Source: Opitutaceae bacterium UBA2377 (GTDB lineage Bacteria > Verrucomicrobiota > Verrucomicrobiia > Opitutales > Opitutaceae). From it: 64,000 bases of DNA. Positions 30,751-39,278 of the stretch are shown one piece after another. The stretch is taken from contig DDSZ01000014.1 in NCBI GenBank assembly GCA_002344205.1, positions 1 to 64,000 on the forward strand, written 5' to 3'. The position numbers and the translations under genes were made by a program. A model generated the notes under the pieces. The model worked only from the letters and a program-made list of their open reading frames with translations, was not told the DNA's origin and made no database searches. Each line of letters starts with the position of its first letter. The first letter of the stretch is position 1.

Positions 30751-31725
30751 ATGAAAAAGATCCTCCTGTTGTCGCTGTTCGTCTTCACCGCCGCCGTCCT
30801 CGCGGCCCAGAGCTATCAGATCGCGGTCGTCCCGAAGGGCACCACGCATGAGTTCTGGAAATCCATCCACGCCGGGGCGCTGGCCGCAGCCGAGGAACTC
30901 AAGACGGAGGGCGTCAACGTGAACGTCATCTGGAAGGGCCCGCTGCGCGAGGACGACCGCGAGCAGCAGGTGCAGGTGGTGGAGAATTTCGTCGCCCGCC
31001 GGGTGAGCGGCATCGTGCTGGCGCCGCTTGATGCCCGGGCGCTCGTCGCGCCGGTCGAGACCGCCGTGCGCGCGCGCATCCCCGTCGTCATCATCGATTC
31101 GGGGCTGAACTCCGCGGCCCCGGCCAGCACGGTCTCCACCGACAATTACAAGGGCGGCGTGCTCGGTGCGCGGCGCCTCGGCGAATTGCTCGGCGGCAGC
31201 GGCAACGTCATCCTCCTGCGCGTGCTCGCCGGCTCCAGCAGCACCGAGCAGCGCGAGGCCGGGTTTCTCGATACCATGAAGGCGGAGTTCCCCGGCATCC
31301 GCATCCTGTCGAGCGACCAGCACGCCGGCGCGACCCGCGACACCGCCTACCGCGTTTCGCAGAACCTGCTCAACCGTTTCGGCCGCGACGTGCAGGGCGT
31401 CTTCGCGCCCAACGAATCCTCCGCCACGGGCATGCTGCTCGCGCTGCGCGACGCCGGCCTGGCCGGCGGACGCGTGAAATTCGTGGGTTTCGACACCGGC
31501 ACGCAGACGCTCGCCGGGCTGCGGGCCGGCGACCTCCAGGGCCTGGTGGTGCAGAACCCGTTTCGCATGGGCTACCTCGGCGTGAAGACGATGGCGGCGG
31601 TCCTGCGCGGCCAGCCGGTCGGGAAGGAAATCGACACCGGCTGCGTCCTCGTGACCGCCGAGAACCTCGGCGAACCGGCCATCGCCGACCTCATCAATCC
31701 GCCGCTGGACAGGTATCTGAAGTGA
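30751..31725 (+). CDS. periplasmic sugar-binding protein of a ribose-type ABC transporter
   Basis: A 324-residue substrate-binding protein of the RbsB family. The signal peptide is MKKILLLSLFVFTAAVLAA. The mature protein has the expected opening (IAVVPKGTTHEFWKSIHAGA), the EQQVQVVENFVARRVSGIVLAPLD strand-helix pattern and PVVIIDSGLNS. It is the first of three colinear genes (binding protein, ATPase, permease) that together form a CUT2-type importer. The ligand cannot be read from sequence; ribose, another pentose or a sugar alcohol are all possible. Confidence 0.88.
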   Translation: MKKILLLSLFVFTAAVLAAQSYQIAVVPKGTTHEFWKSIHAGALAAAEELKTEGVNVNVIWKGPLREDDREQQVQVVENFVARRVSGIVLAPLDARALVAPVETAVRARIPVVIIDSGLNSAAPASTVSTDNYKGGVLGARRLGELLGGSGNVILLRVLAGSSSTEQREAGFLDTMKAEFPGIRILSSDQHAGATRDTAYRVSQNLLNRFGRDVQGVFAPNESSATGMLLALRDAGLAGGRVKFVGFDTGTQTLAGLRAGDLQGLVVQNPFRMGYLGVKTMAAVLRGQPVGKEIDTGCVLVTAENLGEPAIADLINPPLDRYLK

Positions 31726-31770
31726 GGCGCAGACGGGCCCAGGCCGGGTGTTCCCTCGCTGAATTTTAAA

Positions 31771-31797
31771 GTCATTCTTCACTTCGTTCAGAATGAC
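31771..31797. repeat. hairpin-forming repeat over the ATPase start codon
   Basis: GTCATTCT (31771-31778) and AGAATGAC (31790-31797) are exact complements with an 11-nt loop. The ATG of the transporter ATPase (31793) lies inside the right arm. A folded RNA would hide the start codon, or the element may be an inserted dispersed repeat that provides the start. Confidence 0.6.
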
Positions 31798-33262
31798 AAA
31801 CCTGGATACCAACCCCGGCCCTAGCCCCCGGCTCCGGCTCACCGGCATCGACAAGGCCTTTGGCGCCACCCAGGCGCTGCGCGGCGTGTCCTTGGCGGTG
31901 GCGGCGGGCGAGGTGCACGCGCTCATCGGTGAGAACGGCGCCGGGAAGAGCACGCTGATGAAGGTGCTGAGCGGCGTCGTGCGGCCCGATGCCGGCACGA
32001 TGGAGCTGGACGGAGCGCCGTATCTCCCCGCCGACACTCTGGCGGCCCGGCGGCACGGGGTGGCGATGATCTACCAGGAGCTGAGCCTCGCGCCACACCT
32101 GAGCGCGTGGGAAAACATCGTGCTGGGCGCGGAGCCGCACCGGCTCGGTTGGCTCGATCAAAAAGAAGCCCGCACCCGGGCCCGGGGAGCATTGGCCCGG
32201 CTGGCGCACGGACACCTGGACTTGGAGCGGCCGGCCGGGGAGTTTTCCATTGCCGAACAACAGGTGATAGAGATTGCCCGGGCGCTGCTGACGGAGCCAC
32301 GCGTGCTCATCATGGACGAGCCGACGAGCAGTCTTACGCAGGCCGACACGGAAAAACTCTTTGCCGTCGTGCGCCAGTTGCGGACGGAAGGCGTGAGTGT
32401 GATCTACATCAGCCATTTTCTGGAGGAAGTCCGGCAAGTCGCCGATCGTTTCACGGTCCTGAAGGATGGCGAGACCGTGGGCTCGGGCGCATTGGCCGCG
32501 GTCGGCCAGGCCGAGATTGTCCGCCTGATGGTGGGCCGGGAGGTGCGGGAAATGTATCCCGTGCGCACCCCGCAGCGCGGGACGGCCGTGCTGCAGGTGC
32601 GTCAGCCGCAGGGGGAGCCGCTGGCGTTGCACGCCGGGGAGATTTTGGGCGTGGCGGGGCTGATCGGCGCGGGCCGCACGGAATTGCTGCGGGCGGTGTT
32701 CGGCTTGGACAAGAGCGTGCTGTATGTGACGACCCCGGCGCGACGCTGGGCGGAGGGTGTCGGCTTCCTGAGCGAGAACCGGAAGGAGGAGGGCCTCATG
32801 TTGCCGCTCTCGGTCGCGGAGAATGCCACGCTGACGAAATTCTCCGCGCTGGCGCGCGGCGGCTGGCTGCGCACGGGCGGCATCGAGGCCGTGACTGCGG
32901 ACTGGATCGGCCGGCTGGGCATCAAGACCCGCGGGCCGCGGCAGGCCGTCGGCGAGCTGTCGGGCGGCAACCAGCAGAAGGTCGCGCTGGCCCGGCTGCT
33001 CCAGCACCCGGCGCGCATCCTCCTGCTCGACGAGCCGACGCGCGGGATCGACGTGGGCAGCAAGGCGCAGATTTACGCGCTTATCGCGCAGCTTGCCGCC
33101 GAGGGCAGGGCGGTCGTCTTGGTGAGTTCCTACCTGCCGGAATTGTTCGGCCTGTGCGACCGGATTGCCGTGATGCGCCGCGGCGCGCTGGTGGAATGTC
33201 GCGAACGCGCGGCCTGGACCGAGCCCGAACTGATGGCTGTCGCGATTGGCGCGGCGGCGTGA
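31793..33262 (+). CDS. ribose-type ABC transporter ATPase (two nucleotide-binding domains)
   Basis: A 489-residue RbsA-type protein with two fused ATPase domains. The first has Walker A IGENGAGKSTLMK, an atypical signature FSIAEQQVIEIARAL and Walker B LIMDEPTSS. The second has the degenerate P-loop GLIGAGRTELLRAVFG usual for this family, the signature LSGGNQQKVALARLL and Walker B ILLLDEPTRGID. A stretch between the second P-loop and FLSENRKEEG looks about 15-20 residues shorter than in typical RbsA. The ATG at 31793 sits within a hairpin repeat; a shorter start is possible but the first conserved strand (LRLTGIDKAFG) begins soon after. Confidence 0.9.
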   Translation: MTNLDTNPGPSPRLRLTGIDKAFGATQALRGVSLAVAAGEVHALIGENGAGKSTLMKVLSGVVRPDAGTMELDGAPYLPADTLAARRHGVAMIYQELSLAPHLSAWENIVLGAEPHRLGWLDQKEARTRARGALARLAHGHLDLERPAGEFSIAEQQVIEIARALLTEPRVLIMDEPTSSLTQADTEKLFAVVRQLRTEGVSVIYISHFLEEVRQVADRFTVLKDGETVGSGALAAVGQAEIVRLMVGREVREMYPVRTPQRGTAVLQVRQPQGEPLALHAGEILGVAGLIGAGRTELLRAVFGLDKSVLYVTTPARRWAEGVGFLSENRKEEGLMLPLSVAENATLTKFSALARGGWLRTGGIEAVTADWIGRLGIKTRGPRQAVGELSGGNQQKVALARLLQHPARILLLDEPTRGIDVGSKAQIYALIAQLAAEGRAVVLVSSYLPELFGLCDRIAVMRRGALVECRERAAWTEPELMAVAIGAAA

Positions 33263-33277
33263 ATGCCGGAATTTTTA

Positions 33278-33370
33278 ACCACGGAGTGCCCGATGGACCC
33301 GGATAAAGGTGGAATTTCCAAGCATGGCGTCGAAGGTGGTGTATCCGTGCCTCTCCGTGTAATCCGTGGT
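33278..33370. repeat. short inverted repeat between the transporter ATPase and permease genes
   Basis: ACCACGGA (33278-33285) and TCCGTGGT (33363-33370) face each other across 77 bp in the otherwise empty 122-bp gap. The two genes on either side belong together, so this is probably an inserted short repeat. Confidence 0.35.
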
Positions 33371-33384
33371 CCCCGCTTTTCCTC

Positions 33385-34332
33385 ATGAAGAAGTTGCTAT
33401 CGAAGTTCGGTCCCTTCCTCGGCCTGCTGCTGGTCATCGGCCTGTTTTCGCTCTCGGGCGAGATTCGCGACTACTTCCTGAGCTATGCCAACTTCAAGAT
33501 CATCCTTACGCAGACGGTGATTGTCGCGATCGGCGCGCTGGGCATGACGCTCATCATCATCAGCGGTGGCATTGACCTGAGCGTCGGCTCGGTCATTGCG
33601 CTGTGCAGTGTGGTCGGTGCGCTGCTGATCCAGCAGGCGTGGCCGCTGGTCGCGGTGGTGCTGATGGTGATAGCCGCGGGCGGCTTGGTGGGCCTCTTGA
33701 ACGGCGCGGCCATCGCGGGCCTTCGCATGACCCCCTTCATCATCACGCTTGGCATGCTGGGCATCGCCCGCGGGGCGGCGAAGTGGCTGGCGAACAACGA
33801 GACGGTCAACTACGACGCTTCGCCGCTCAACGGCTGGATGACGACGGCCGATCCCTTCGGCTGGGCGCTGCCGGCCGGCGCGTGGGTGGCGCTGGCGCTG
33901 GCGGTGCTGACGGCGGTGATGCTGCGGCGCACGGTCTTTGGCCGGCATATCTTCGCCATCGGCTCCAACGAGGCGACGGCGCGGCTTTGCGGCGTGGCGA
34001 CGGTGCGGACGAAAATTCTCATCTATGCGCTGGCCGGCTGCTGCTTCGGCCTCGCGGGTTTGATGCAGCTCTCGCGGCTGCGGCAGGGAGATCCGACCGT
34101 GGCCATCGGCGTCGAACTCGACATCATCGCGGCCGTCATCATTGGCGGCGCGAGCCTGAGCGGCGGCGTGGGCACGGTGCTGGGCTCGATGATCGGCGCC
34201 CTCATCATGGCGGTGCTGCGCAACGGTTCGCAGCAGATGGGCTGGCCGACGTATTTCCAGGAAATCATCATCGGCGCCGTGATCATCGCGGCGGTGTTCC
34301 TCGACCGATTGCGGCAGGCGAAGCGGGAGTGA
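33385..34332 (+). CDS. ribose-type ABC transporter permease
   Basis: A 315-residue polytopic membrane protein of the RbsC family with about eight to ten hydrophobic helices. The family hallmark MTLIIISGGIDLSVGSVIAL is present, as are LNGAAIAGLRMTPFIITLGML, RTVFGRHIFAIGSNEATARLCGV and the C-terminal GGASLSGGVGTVLGSMIGAL. It completes the binding protein-ATPase-permease importer started at 30751. A 122-bp gap with a short inverted repeat separates it from the ATPase gene. Confidence 0.92.
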   Translation: MKKLLSKFGPFLGLLLVIGLFSLSGEIRDYFLSYANFKIILTQTVIVAIGALGMTLIIISGGIDLSVGSVIALCSVVGALLIQQAWPLVAVVLMVIAAGGLVGLLNGAAIAGLRMTPFIITLGMLGIARGAAKWLANNETVNYDASPLNGWMTTADPFGWALPAGAWVALALAVLTAVMLRRTVFGRHIFAIGSNEATARLCGVATVRTKILIYALAGCCFGLAGLMQLSRLRQGDPTVAIGVELDIIAAVIIGGASLSGGVGTVLGSMIGALIMAVLRNGSQQMGWPTYFQEIIIGAVIIAAVFLDRLRQAKRE

Positions 34333-34345
34333 GCGTCCGGCAAAG

Positions 34346-34370
34346 GCAGGGCCCGATCTCCGAGCGGGCC
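34346..34370. repeat. palindromic repeat after the permease gene
   Basis: Second copy of the 25-bp unit seen at 22867-22891, with hairpin arms GGCCCG (34350-34355) and CGGGCC (34365-34370). A further shared word, AGGTCCTGCCGA (34417-34428), resembles AGGACCTGCCGA at 22840-22851, but the order relative to the hairpin is reversed. Confidence 0.55.
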
Positions 34371-34440
34371 GTTTGAGTCGGCGGAGTTCGGCCCAATCAC
34401 AGCCTGCCCGGCGGTCAGGTCCTGCCGACAAATGCCAAGC

Positions 34441-35781
34441 TCAGGCCAGCGACTTGCTCAGCACCTTGGCGTTGCGGCCGCTCTCGTCGTAGGACTTGAG
34501 CCGCGCCTCGGGCAGGATGGATTTGTCCGCTTCCTCGAAGCCGCAGGTGTTGGTGAAGAAGCCGAAGTTCTGCGTCGAGAGGGCGACGATGGAGGCCGCG
34601 CCGCGCTCCTTGGCCATGAGGCAGGCATACTCGACCATCTTCTTGCCGATGCCGCGATTCTGGTAGAAGGGCAAGACGTAGAGCGAGCCGATCTCCGCCA
34701 GCGGGGATTTGCCAGGGTAGAGGATGAGGGTGACGCAGGCGATGATGTTCTCGTCGATCTCGAAGACGTAGAACTGGTCGATGTTTTTCTCGATGGCCTG
34801 CTGGGTGCGGTAGAGCAGCTCCTCGCGCTTCACGGCCGCGCGGGTGAGACTGTGGATGAAACGCACGTCGCGGCGGGTGGCCTTGCGGATCTGCTGGTAG
34901 TCGTTGCCGTAGATGAGCGTGCCGACGCCCTCGTTGGAGAAAATCTCGTTGAGCAGGCCGTCGAAGATGCGCCCGTCCACGATGTGGACGCGCGGGGTGC
35001 CGGTGCCGATGGCGCGCACGGCGTTGACGGCCTTCGAGCGGAGCAGCTCGGGAATTTGCGCCGGGGTTTCCTCAACGATCTTCTCCAGCGCGCCGACGGC
35101 GACCTGCGGCCGGAGTTCGCCGTTGATCTCGAGCCCGGCGTGCGGCGTGAGGTAAATGACCTTGGTGGCGTGGAGCGCCTCGGCCAGCTCGGCGGCGAGG
35201 AGATCGGAGTTCACCCGCAGCGATTTGCCGTCCGGCCCGAAGGCGAGCGGCGACACGACCGGGACGACCTGGTCGTTGATCAGGCCGGTGATGAAATCCT
35301 TGTCGATGCGCTCGACCTTGCCGGTGAACTGCTGGTCCACGCCCTTGATGATGCCGACGGGCAGGGCGCGCACCGAATTCGTGATCACGGCTTTCAGGCT
35401 GTTCTGGCTGAGACCTTCCAGCATGAGGTGGGAGACGCGCGAGGAGGCCCGGATGGCGAGGTCGAGGGTGGCGGCGTCGGTCACGCCGGTGCCGAAGGCG
35501 TCGCTGATGGGGACGTTGCGCAGCGCGGAGAGTTCCTGGATCTGCTGGCCGATGCCGTGGACGAGCACGACCTTGATGCCGAGACTGCGGAGGACGGCGA
35601 TGTCCACGAGGAGGTTGCCGAAGTTCTCGTCTGCCACGATCGAGCCGTCCATCGCGATGACAAAGATCTGCCCTTGGAAGCGCGGCACGTATTTCAGGAT
35701 GCCGCGCAGGTCCGTGGGCTTGATCGTCGTCGCGAGGGCGTTCGAGACCGGAGGGGTGGTGTGGCCGTTGCCGTTGCTCAT
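34441..35781 (-). CDS. argA: amino-acid N-acetyltransferase (N-acetylglutamate synthase)
   Basis: Acetylates glutamate in the first step of arginine biosynthesis. The 446-residue protein fuses an amino-acid-kinase-like domain (about 25-290; QIFVIAMDGSIVADENFGNLL, VLVHGIGQQI) to a GNAT domain (about 300-440; FEIDENIIACVTLILYP, GSLYVLPFYQNRGIGKKMV). This is the classic ArgA layout. The N-terminal domain in this class is often the arginine feedback site. The gene is separate from any other arg gene here. A small hypothetical gene follows upstream on the same strand with 39 bp between. Confidence 0.93.
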   Translation of the reverse strand: MSNGNGHTTPPVSNALATTIKPTDLRGILKYVPRFQGQIFVIAMDGSIVADENFGNLLVDIAVLRSLGIKVVLVHGIGQQIQELSALRNVPISDAFGTGVTDAATLDLAIRASSRVSHLMLEGLSQNSLKAVITNSVRALPVGIIKGVDQQFTGKVERIDKDFITGLINDQVVPVVSPLAFGPDGKSLRVNSDLLAAELAEALHATKVIYLTPHAGLEINGELRPQVAVGALEKIVEETPAQIPELLRSKAVNAVRAIGTGTPRVHIVDGRIFDGLLNEIFSNEGVGTLIYGNDYQQIRKATRRDVRFIHSLTRAAVKREELLYRTQQAIEKNIDQFYVFEIDENIIACVTLILYPGKSPLAEIGSLYVLPFYQNRGIGKKMVEYACLMAKERGAASIVALSTQNFGFFTNTCGFEEADKSILPEARLKSYDESGRNAKVLSKSLA

Positions 35782-35820
35782 GTCAGGTGCGCGCAGTTCT
35801 CGGGGATGCGGGGCGGCGCG

Positions 35821-36435
35821 TCAATGCACTTGCAGGGTCCATGCCTGGGAGCTGCGGGCGCCGACCAACCGGACGGCGTATTGGCCGGGTTTCAGCGTGC
35901 CGGCGGGGATGGTGAGCCGGACGCGGTTGTCGCGGCCGCGGGCCTGGAGGTCGCCGCTCAGTTTTTCGAGTTCCGGCACGATGATGAGTTCGCCTTCGCG
36001 CAGGTAAATCATCGCCGGGCCCGGCTGGTAGCGGTGGTCGGTTGAAAGCTCGGAGAACTCGATGAGGTAGGGGAAAAAGGCGTTGATGGCATCCGCCGCC
36101 GCGACGCGCTCGTAGGCCGCCGGCAGGACGGGCTGGTCGAGCAGGGTGATGCGCAGGTCCTCGGGCAGGCCCGGCGTGGTGGCGGTGATTGGGGCATGAC
36201 CGGGTGCGGGCTGCGGGTCGGCCGGTCGTTCGACCCGGACGGTTACCCGCTGAAACCCGGCCGCGAGCAGGCGTTGGGTGTTGGCGCGGTCCTTCATGTC
36301 GCCATAGGGCGCAAAGGCCGGGTTCACCTTGCGGTAGTGCAGGGTGATCCAGGTGTAGGCACCGAGGGAGAGGACGATCACGAGGACAATCCACTTCATG
36401 GGCCAGGGCTTCGGCGTGGGACGCGGGTCGGACAT
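35821..36435 (-). CDS. hypothetical membrane-anchored protein
   Basis: A 204-residue protein I cannot assign. After a Pro-rich start it has one membrane helix (MKWIVLVIVLSLGAYTWITL), then a periplasmic-looking domain rich in beta strands ending QYAVRLVGARSSQAW. No catalytic motif or lipobox stands out. The start could equally be the ATG at 36399. It sits between argA (same strand) and the divergent proS gene, so it may be co-transcribed with argA; the context offers no functional clue. Confidence 0.6.
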   Translation of the reverse strand: MSDPRPTPKPWPMKWIVLVIVLSLGAYTWITLHYRKVNPAFAPYGDMKDRANTQRLLAAGFQRVTVRVERPADPQPAPGHAPITATTPGLPEDLRITLLDQPVLPAAYERVAAADAINAFFPYLIEFSELSTDHRYQPGPAMIYLREGELIIVPELEKLSGDLQARGRDNRVRLTIPAGTLKPGQYAVRLVGARSSQAWTLQVH

Positions 36436-36517
36436 GAGCGGCCATCAACGCCGGACCGGGCCGGGCGCGCAAATAAATTTGCGCCGGTGCACCACCGCTG
36501 CTTCGGTGACGGACTGC

Positions 36518-38281
36518 ATGAAGCTCTGGACCCAATTTTTCATTCCCACCCTCAAGGAAAGCCCGGCGGACGCCGAGATCGCCTCCCACAAGCTGCTCGT
36601 GCGCGCCGGCCTGGTGCGCAAGCTCGGTGGCGGGCTCTACACCTACCTGCCGCTCGGCCAGCGCGTGATGCAGAAAATCACCCGCATCTGCCGTGAGGAG
36701 ATGGACCGCGCCGGGGGCATCGAGCTGTGGATGCCGCATGTGCATCCGGCCGAGCTTTGGGAGCAAGGGCCGCGCTGGGCGGCGGCGCGCGAGATCATGT
36801 TCCGGGCCGACAGTGCCGGCGACGGCAAACGGGCCGGCAAAGACCCGGAGTTCGTGCTCGGGCCGACCCATGAGGAAGTGATCACGCCGTTGGTGAAGGC
36901 CGAAATCACCAGCTACCGCGACCTGCCGAAGAATTTTTACCAGATTGCCACGAAATTCCGGAACGAGATCCGTCCACGCTACGGGCTGATGCGCGCCCGC
37001 GAATTCGTGATGATGGACGCCTACTCGTTCGACACCAACGACGACAACGCGGTGAAGAGCTACTTCGCCATGAAGGCGGCCTATGAGAGCTTTTTCCGCC
37101 GGCTGGGCATCACGGCCATCGCGGTCGAGGCCGACACCGGTGTGATGGGCGGCAGCTTTTCCCACGAGTTCATGGTGCCGGCCGAGGTTGGCGACGACGA
37201 CATCATCTACTGCGAGGAAAGCGGCTACGCGGCCAACCGCGAGAAGGCGACGAGCGCGCTTGTGCCCGCCGATCTCGCGGATGCGGCGCCGGCCGGCGCG
37301 ATCGAGGAGTTTGCCACGCCGGGCGTGGTGACGATCGCGGCGCTGGAAGCGGCGCCTTACGCGGTGTCGGCCGACCGGCAGTTCAAGACCCTCGTTTACG
37401 TGGGCGACGGCAAACCGTTCCTCATCGTGCTGCGCGGCAGCGATGAACTGGAGGAAGCCAAGCTCGGCGCCCTCGGTTTCACCGTGGTCCGTCCGGCCAC
37501 GGCGGAGGAGATCGAGCCCGTGCTCGGGGCCAAGCCGGGCAGTCTCGGTGCGGTCCGGGGCACGATACGCAATGCCGACGCCTTGGCCGGTGTTTTTGCG
37601 GACCACGCCATCCGGCTCATCGGCAACGGTGTCACCGGTGCGAACAAGGACGGTTTCCACCTGCGCAACGTCAACGTGGCACGAGACCTCGCGGTCACCA
37701 AGTTCGGCGATTTCCGGCGCGTGCGGCCGGGCGAGCCCTGTCCCAAGTCGGGCCGGCCGCTGCAGTCGCGCCGCGGCATCGAGGTGGGACACATTTTCAA
37801 GCTCGGCACCAAGTATTCCGACAAATACGGCGCCGTTTACACCGACGACCAGAAGCAGTCGCACCCGATGGTCATGGGCTGCTACGGCATCGGCATCAGC
37901 CGCACCCTGCAGGCGATCATCGAGCAGAGCCATGACGCCGACGGCATCATCTGGCCGTGGCATGCGGCGCCTTTTCAGGTGCTGATCTGCGTGCTCGACC
38001 CGCAGTTGCCGGAGGCCATGGAGCTGGCCACGAAACTCGGGAACGCGGCCGAGCAGGCCGGCGCAGAGGTGCTGGTGGACGACCGGGCCGAACGGCCGGG
38101 CGTGAAATTCAAGGATGCCGACCTGATCGGCCTGCCGCTGCGCCTCACCATCGGCGGCAAGGGCCTGAAGGAGGGCATCGTCGAGCTGAAGTGGCGCACG
38201 CGGAAGGATGTGGAGAAGCTTCCGGTGGCCGAGGCTGCCGAGCGAATCGCCGCCGCGGTGCGGGAGGGGGCGGGCGCGTAA
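36518..38281 (+). CDS. proS: prolyl-tRNA synthetase
   Basis: Class II synthetase that charges tRNA-Pro. The 587-residue bacterial-type protein starts MKLWTQFFIPTLKESPADAE, includes class II motif 2 (TKFRNEIRPRYGLMRAREFVM), an inserted editing domain in the middle (about 220-390), motif 3 (YGIGISRTLQAIIEQ) and the C-terminal anticodon-binding domain. The ATG at 36518 begins the conserved sequence. Its stop codon shares one base with the clpS start (TAATG), so proS, clpS and the next gene form an operon. Confidence 0.95.
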   Translation: MKLWTQFFIPTLKESPADAEIASHKLLVRAGLVRKLGGGLYTYLPLGQRVMQKITRICREEMDRAGGIELWMPHVHPAELWEQGPRWAAAREIMFRADSAGDGKRAGKDPEFVLGPTHEEVITPLVKAEITSYRDLPKNFYQIATKFRNEIRPRYGLMRAREFVMMDAYSFDTNDDNAVKSYFAMKAAYESFFRRLGITAIAVEADTGVMGGSFSHEFMVPAEVGDDDIIYCEESGYAANREKATSALVPADLADAAPAGAIEEFATPGVVTIAALEAAPYAVSADRQFKTLVYVGDGKPFLIVLRGSDELEEAKLGALGFTVVRPATAEEIEPVLGAKPGSLGAVRGTIRNADALAGVFADHAIRLIGNGVTGANKDGFHLRNVNVARDLAVTKFGDFRRVRPGEPCPKSGRPLQSRRGIEVGHIFKLGTKYSDKYGAVYTDDQKQSHPMVMGCYGIGISRTLQAIIEQSHDADGIIWPWHAAPFQVLICVLDPQLPEAMELATKLGNAAEQAGAEVLVDDRAERPGVKFKDADLIGLPLRLTIGGKGLKEGIVELKWRTRKDVEKLPVAEAAERIAAAVREGAGA

Positions 38282-38583
38282 TGGCCTTGTTCGGCAAGAC
38301 GCAGACCTCGCCCGCGGTGCGGACCGAGCCGGAAACGGCCTTGGCCGGGCAGTGGCGGGTCGTGGTGCTGAACGATCCGGTGAACCTCATGTCCTACGTG
38401 GTCATGGTGTTCAAAAAAGTCCTTGGTTTCGACGAGACCCGCGCGCGCCGGCACATGCTGGAGGTGCACGAACAGGGCCGGTCGGTGGTGTGGTCGGGCC
38501 TGCGGGAGAAAGCGGAAGCCTACGCGTTCACCTTGCAGCAGTGGCACCTGACCGCCATCTTGGAGGCCGATGAAACGCATTGA
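38281..38583 (+). CDS. clpS: ATP-dependent Clp protease adaptor ClpS
   Basis: A 100-residue adaptor that delivers N-degron substrates to ClpAP. It shows the conserved core VVVLNDPVNLMSYVVMVFKKV, then a helix with ARRHMLEVHEQGRSVVWSG and the C-terminal EKAEAYAFTLQQWHLTAILE. The N-terminal extension of about 25 residues is usual. It is joined to proS by a one-base overlap and overlaps the DUF2017-type gene downstream by 14 nt. No clpA is in the window. Confidence 0.93.
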   Translation: MALFGKTQTSPAVRTEPETALAGQWRVVVLNDPVNLMSYVVMVFKKVLGFDETRARRHMLEVHEQGRSVVWSGLREKAEAYAFTLQQWHLTAILEADETH

Positions 38584-39031
38584 GGTGAGACTCAGTCTGG
38601 CTGTCGTCGCGCCGTTGCTCGATGTGATCAAGGAGGCGGCGGTGGGCCTCGAGCAGACGCTGGCCGCTCCGCCGGCCCTGCAGGATCTGGAAGCGGAGTT
38701 TCGCACCGTCTGGGAGGGCGAACTGCTCGATGCACAGAACGAGGACGTGCGGGCGCTGCTGGCGCTGTTTGACGGCGAGTTTTTCTCCGAGGGGGTCGTG
38801 GCCTTCGATGCCGACAATGCCGAGACCGTCGTGCGGGCCTGCGCCGCGGTGCGGCTGCGGCTGCGCGCCCGGCACCTCTCCGGCCTCACCGAGGAGGTGC
38901 TCGAGTCGGGCGAGACCGAGCTGGCGAAGCTGCCGGAGGCGGTCCGCAAGGCCTTCATGTGCTACCTGTTTCTTGCGACGCTGCAGGAGTTGATCATCCA
39001 GCATCTGGAATCCTCGATCATCGAATCGTGA
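38570..39031 (+). CDS. DUF2017-like protein linked to clpS
   Basis: A 153-residue acidic, mostly alpha-helical protein of unknown function. It resembles the DUF2017 family, which in other bacteria also lies next to clpS. No catalytic motif is visible. The overlap of 14 nt with clpS implies coupled translation and a possible shared job in protein turnover (inference). This family assignment rests on size, helical pattern and context, not on a search. Confidence 0.6.
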   Translation: MKRIEVRLSLAVVAPLLDVIKEAAVGLEQTLAAPPALQDLEAEFRTVWEGELLDAQNEDVRALLALFDGEFFSEGVVAFDADNAETVVRACAAVRLRLRARHLSGLTEEVLESGETELAKLPEAVRKAFMCYLFLATLQELIIQHLESSIIES

Positions 39032-39038
39032 TTCGCGT

Positions 39039-39066
39039 TTGACGCGGGCGGGGGCGGACCTACCTT
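39039..39066 (+). promoter_or_regulatory. candidate promoter of the 6S-like RNA
   Basis: TTGACG at 39039-39044 is a good -35 box; TACCTT at 39061-39066 stands 16 bp further on at the -10 position. Transcription would then begin near 39072-39074, exactly at the 5' arm of the predicted closing stem of the downstream RNA. Confidence 0.5.
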
Positions 39067-39071
39067 CGGGA

Positions 39072-39263
39072 CAACACCCTGCAGTGTTCGAGGTGCTTTC
39101 ATTAAACAGCTCTTTGCCTTTGAATCATTACGGGAACTGAAACCGCCGCGGAAGCTGCTCGGCCGTAAACCGGAAAGCAAACGCTGTGGAGGAGGTGCCC
39201 ACCTATACATAAAAAGGACCAGAGCCTTTGGGCATACGGCACAGGCGGGGTGTTACTCTTTTT
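39072..39263 (+). ncRNA. ssrS: candidate 6S RNA
   Basis: A 190-nt transcript is suggested by a promoter at 39039-39066, complementary ends (AACACCC at 39073-39079 with GGGTGTT at 39248-39254), an inner stem (TGCTTTC at 39094-39100 with GAAAGCA at 39173-39179), the word GTGTTCG right after the closing stem as in many 6S RNAs, and a T-run at 39259-39263. 6S RNA mimics an open promoter and sequesters the vegetative RNA polymerase. No reading frame of interest covers it. The assignment is by pattern only; a covariance search would settle it. Confidence 0.5.
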
Positions 39264-39278
39264 CAACCAACCAATCAC

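Noticed and set aside
30751-34332. Naming the sugar transporter rbsB/rbsA/rbsC for ribose
   Set aside because: The family is clear but the substrate is not, and no ribokinase or rbsD is present, so gene symbols were left blank.
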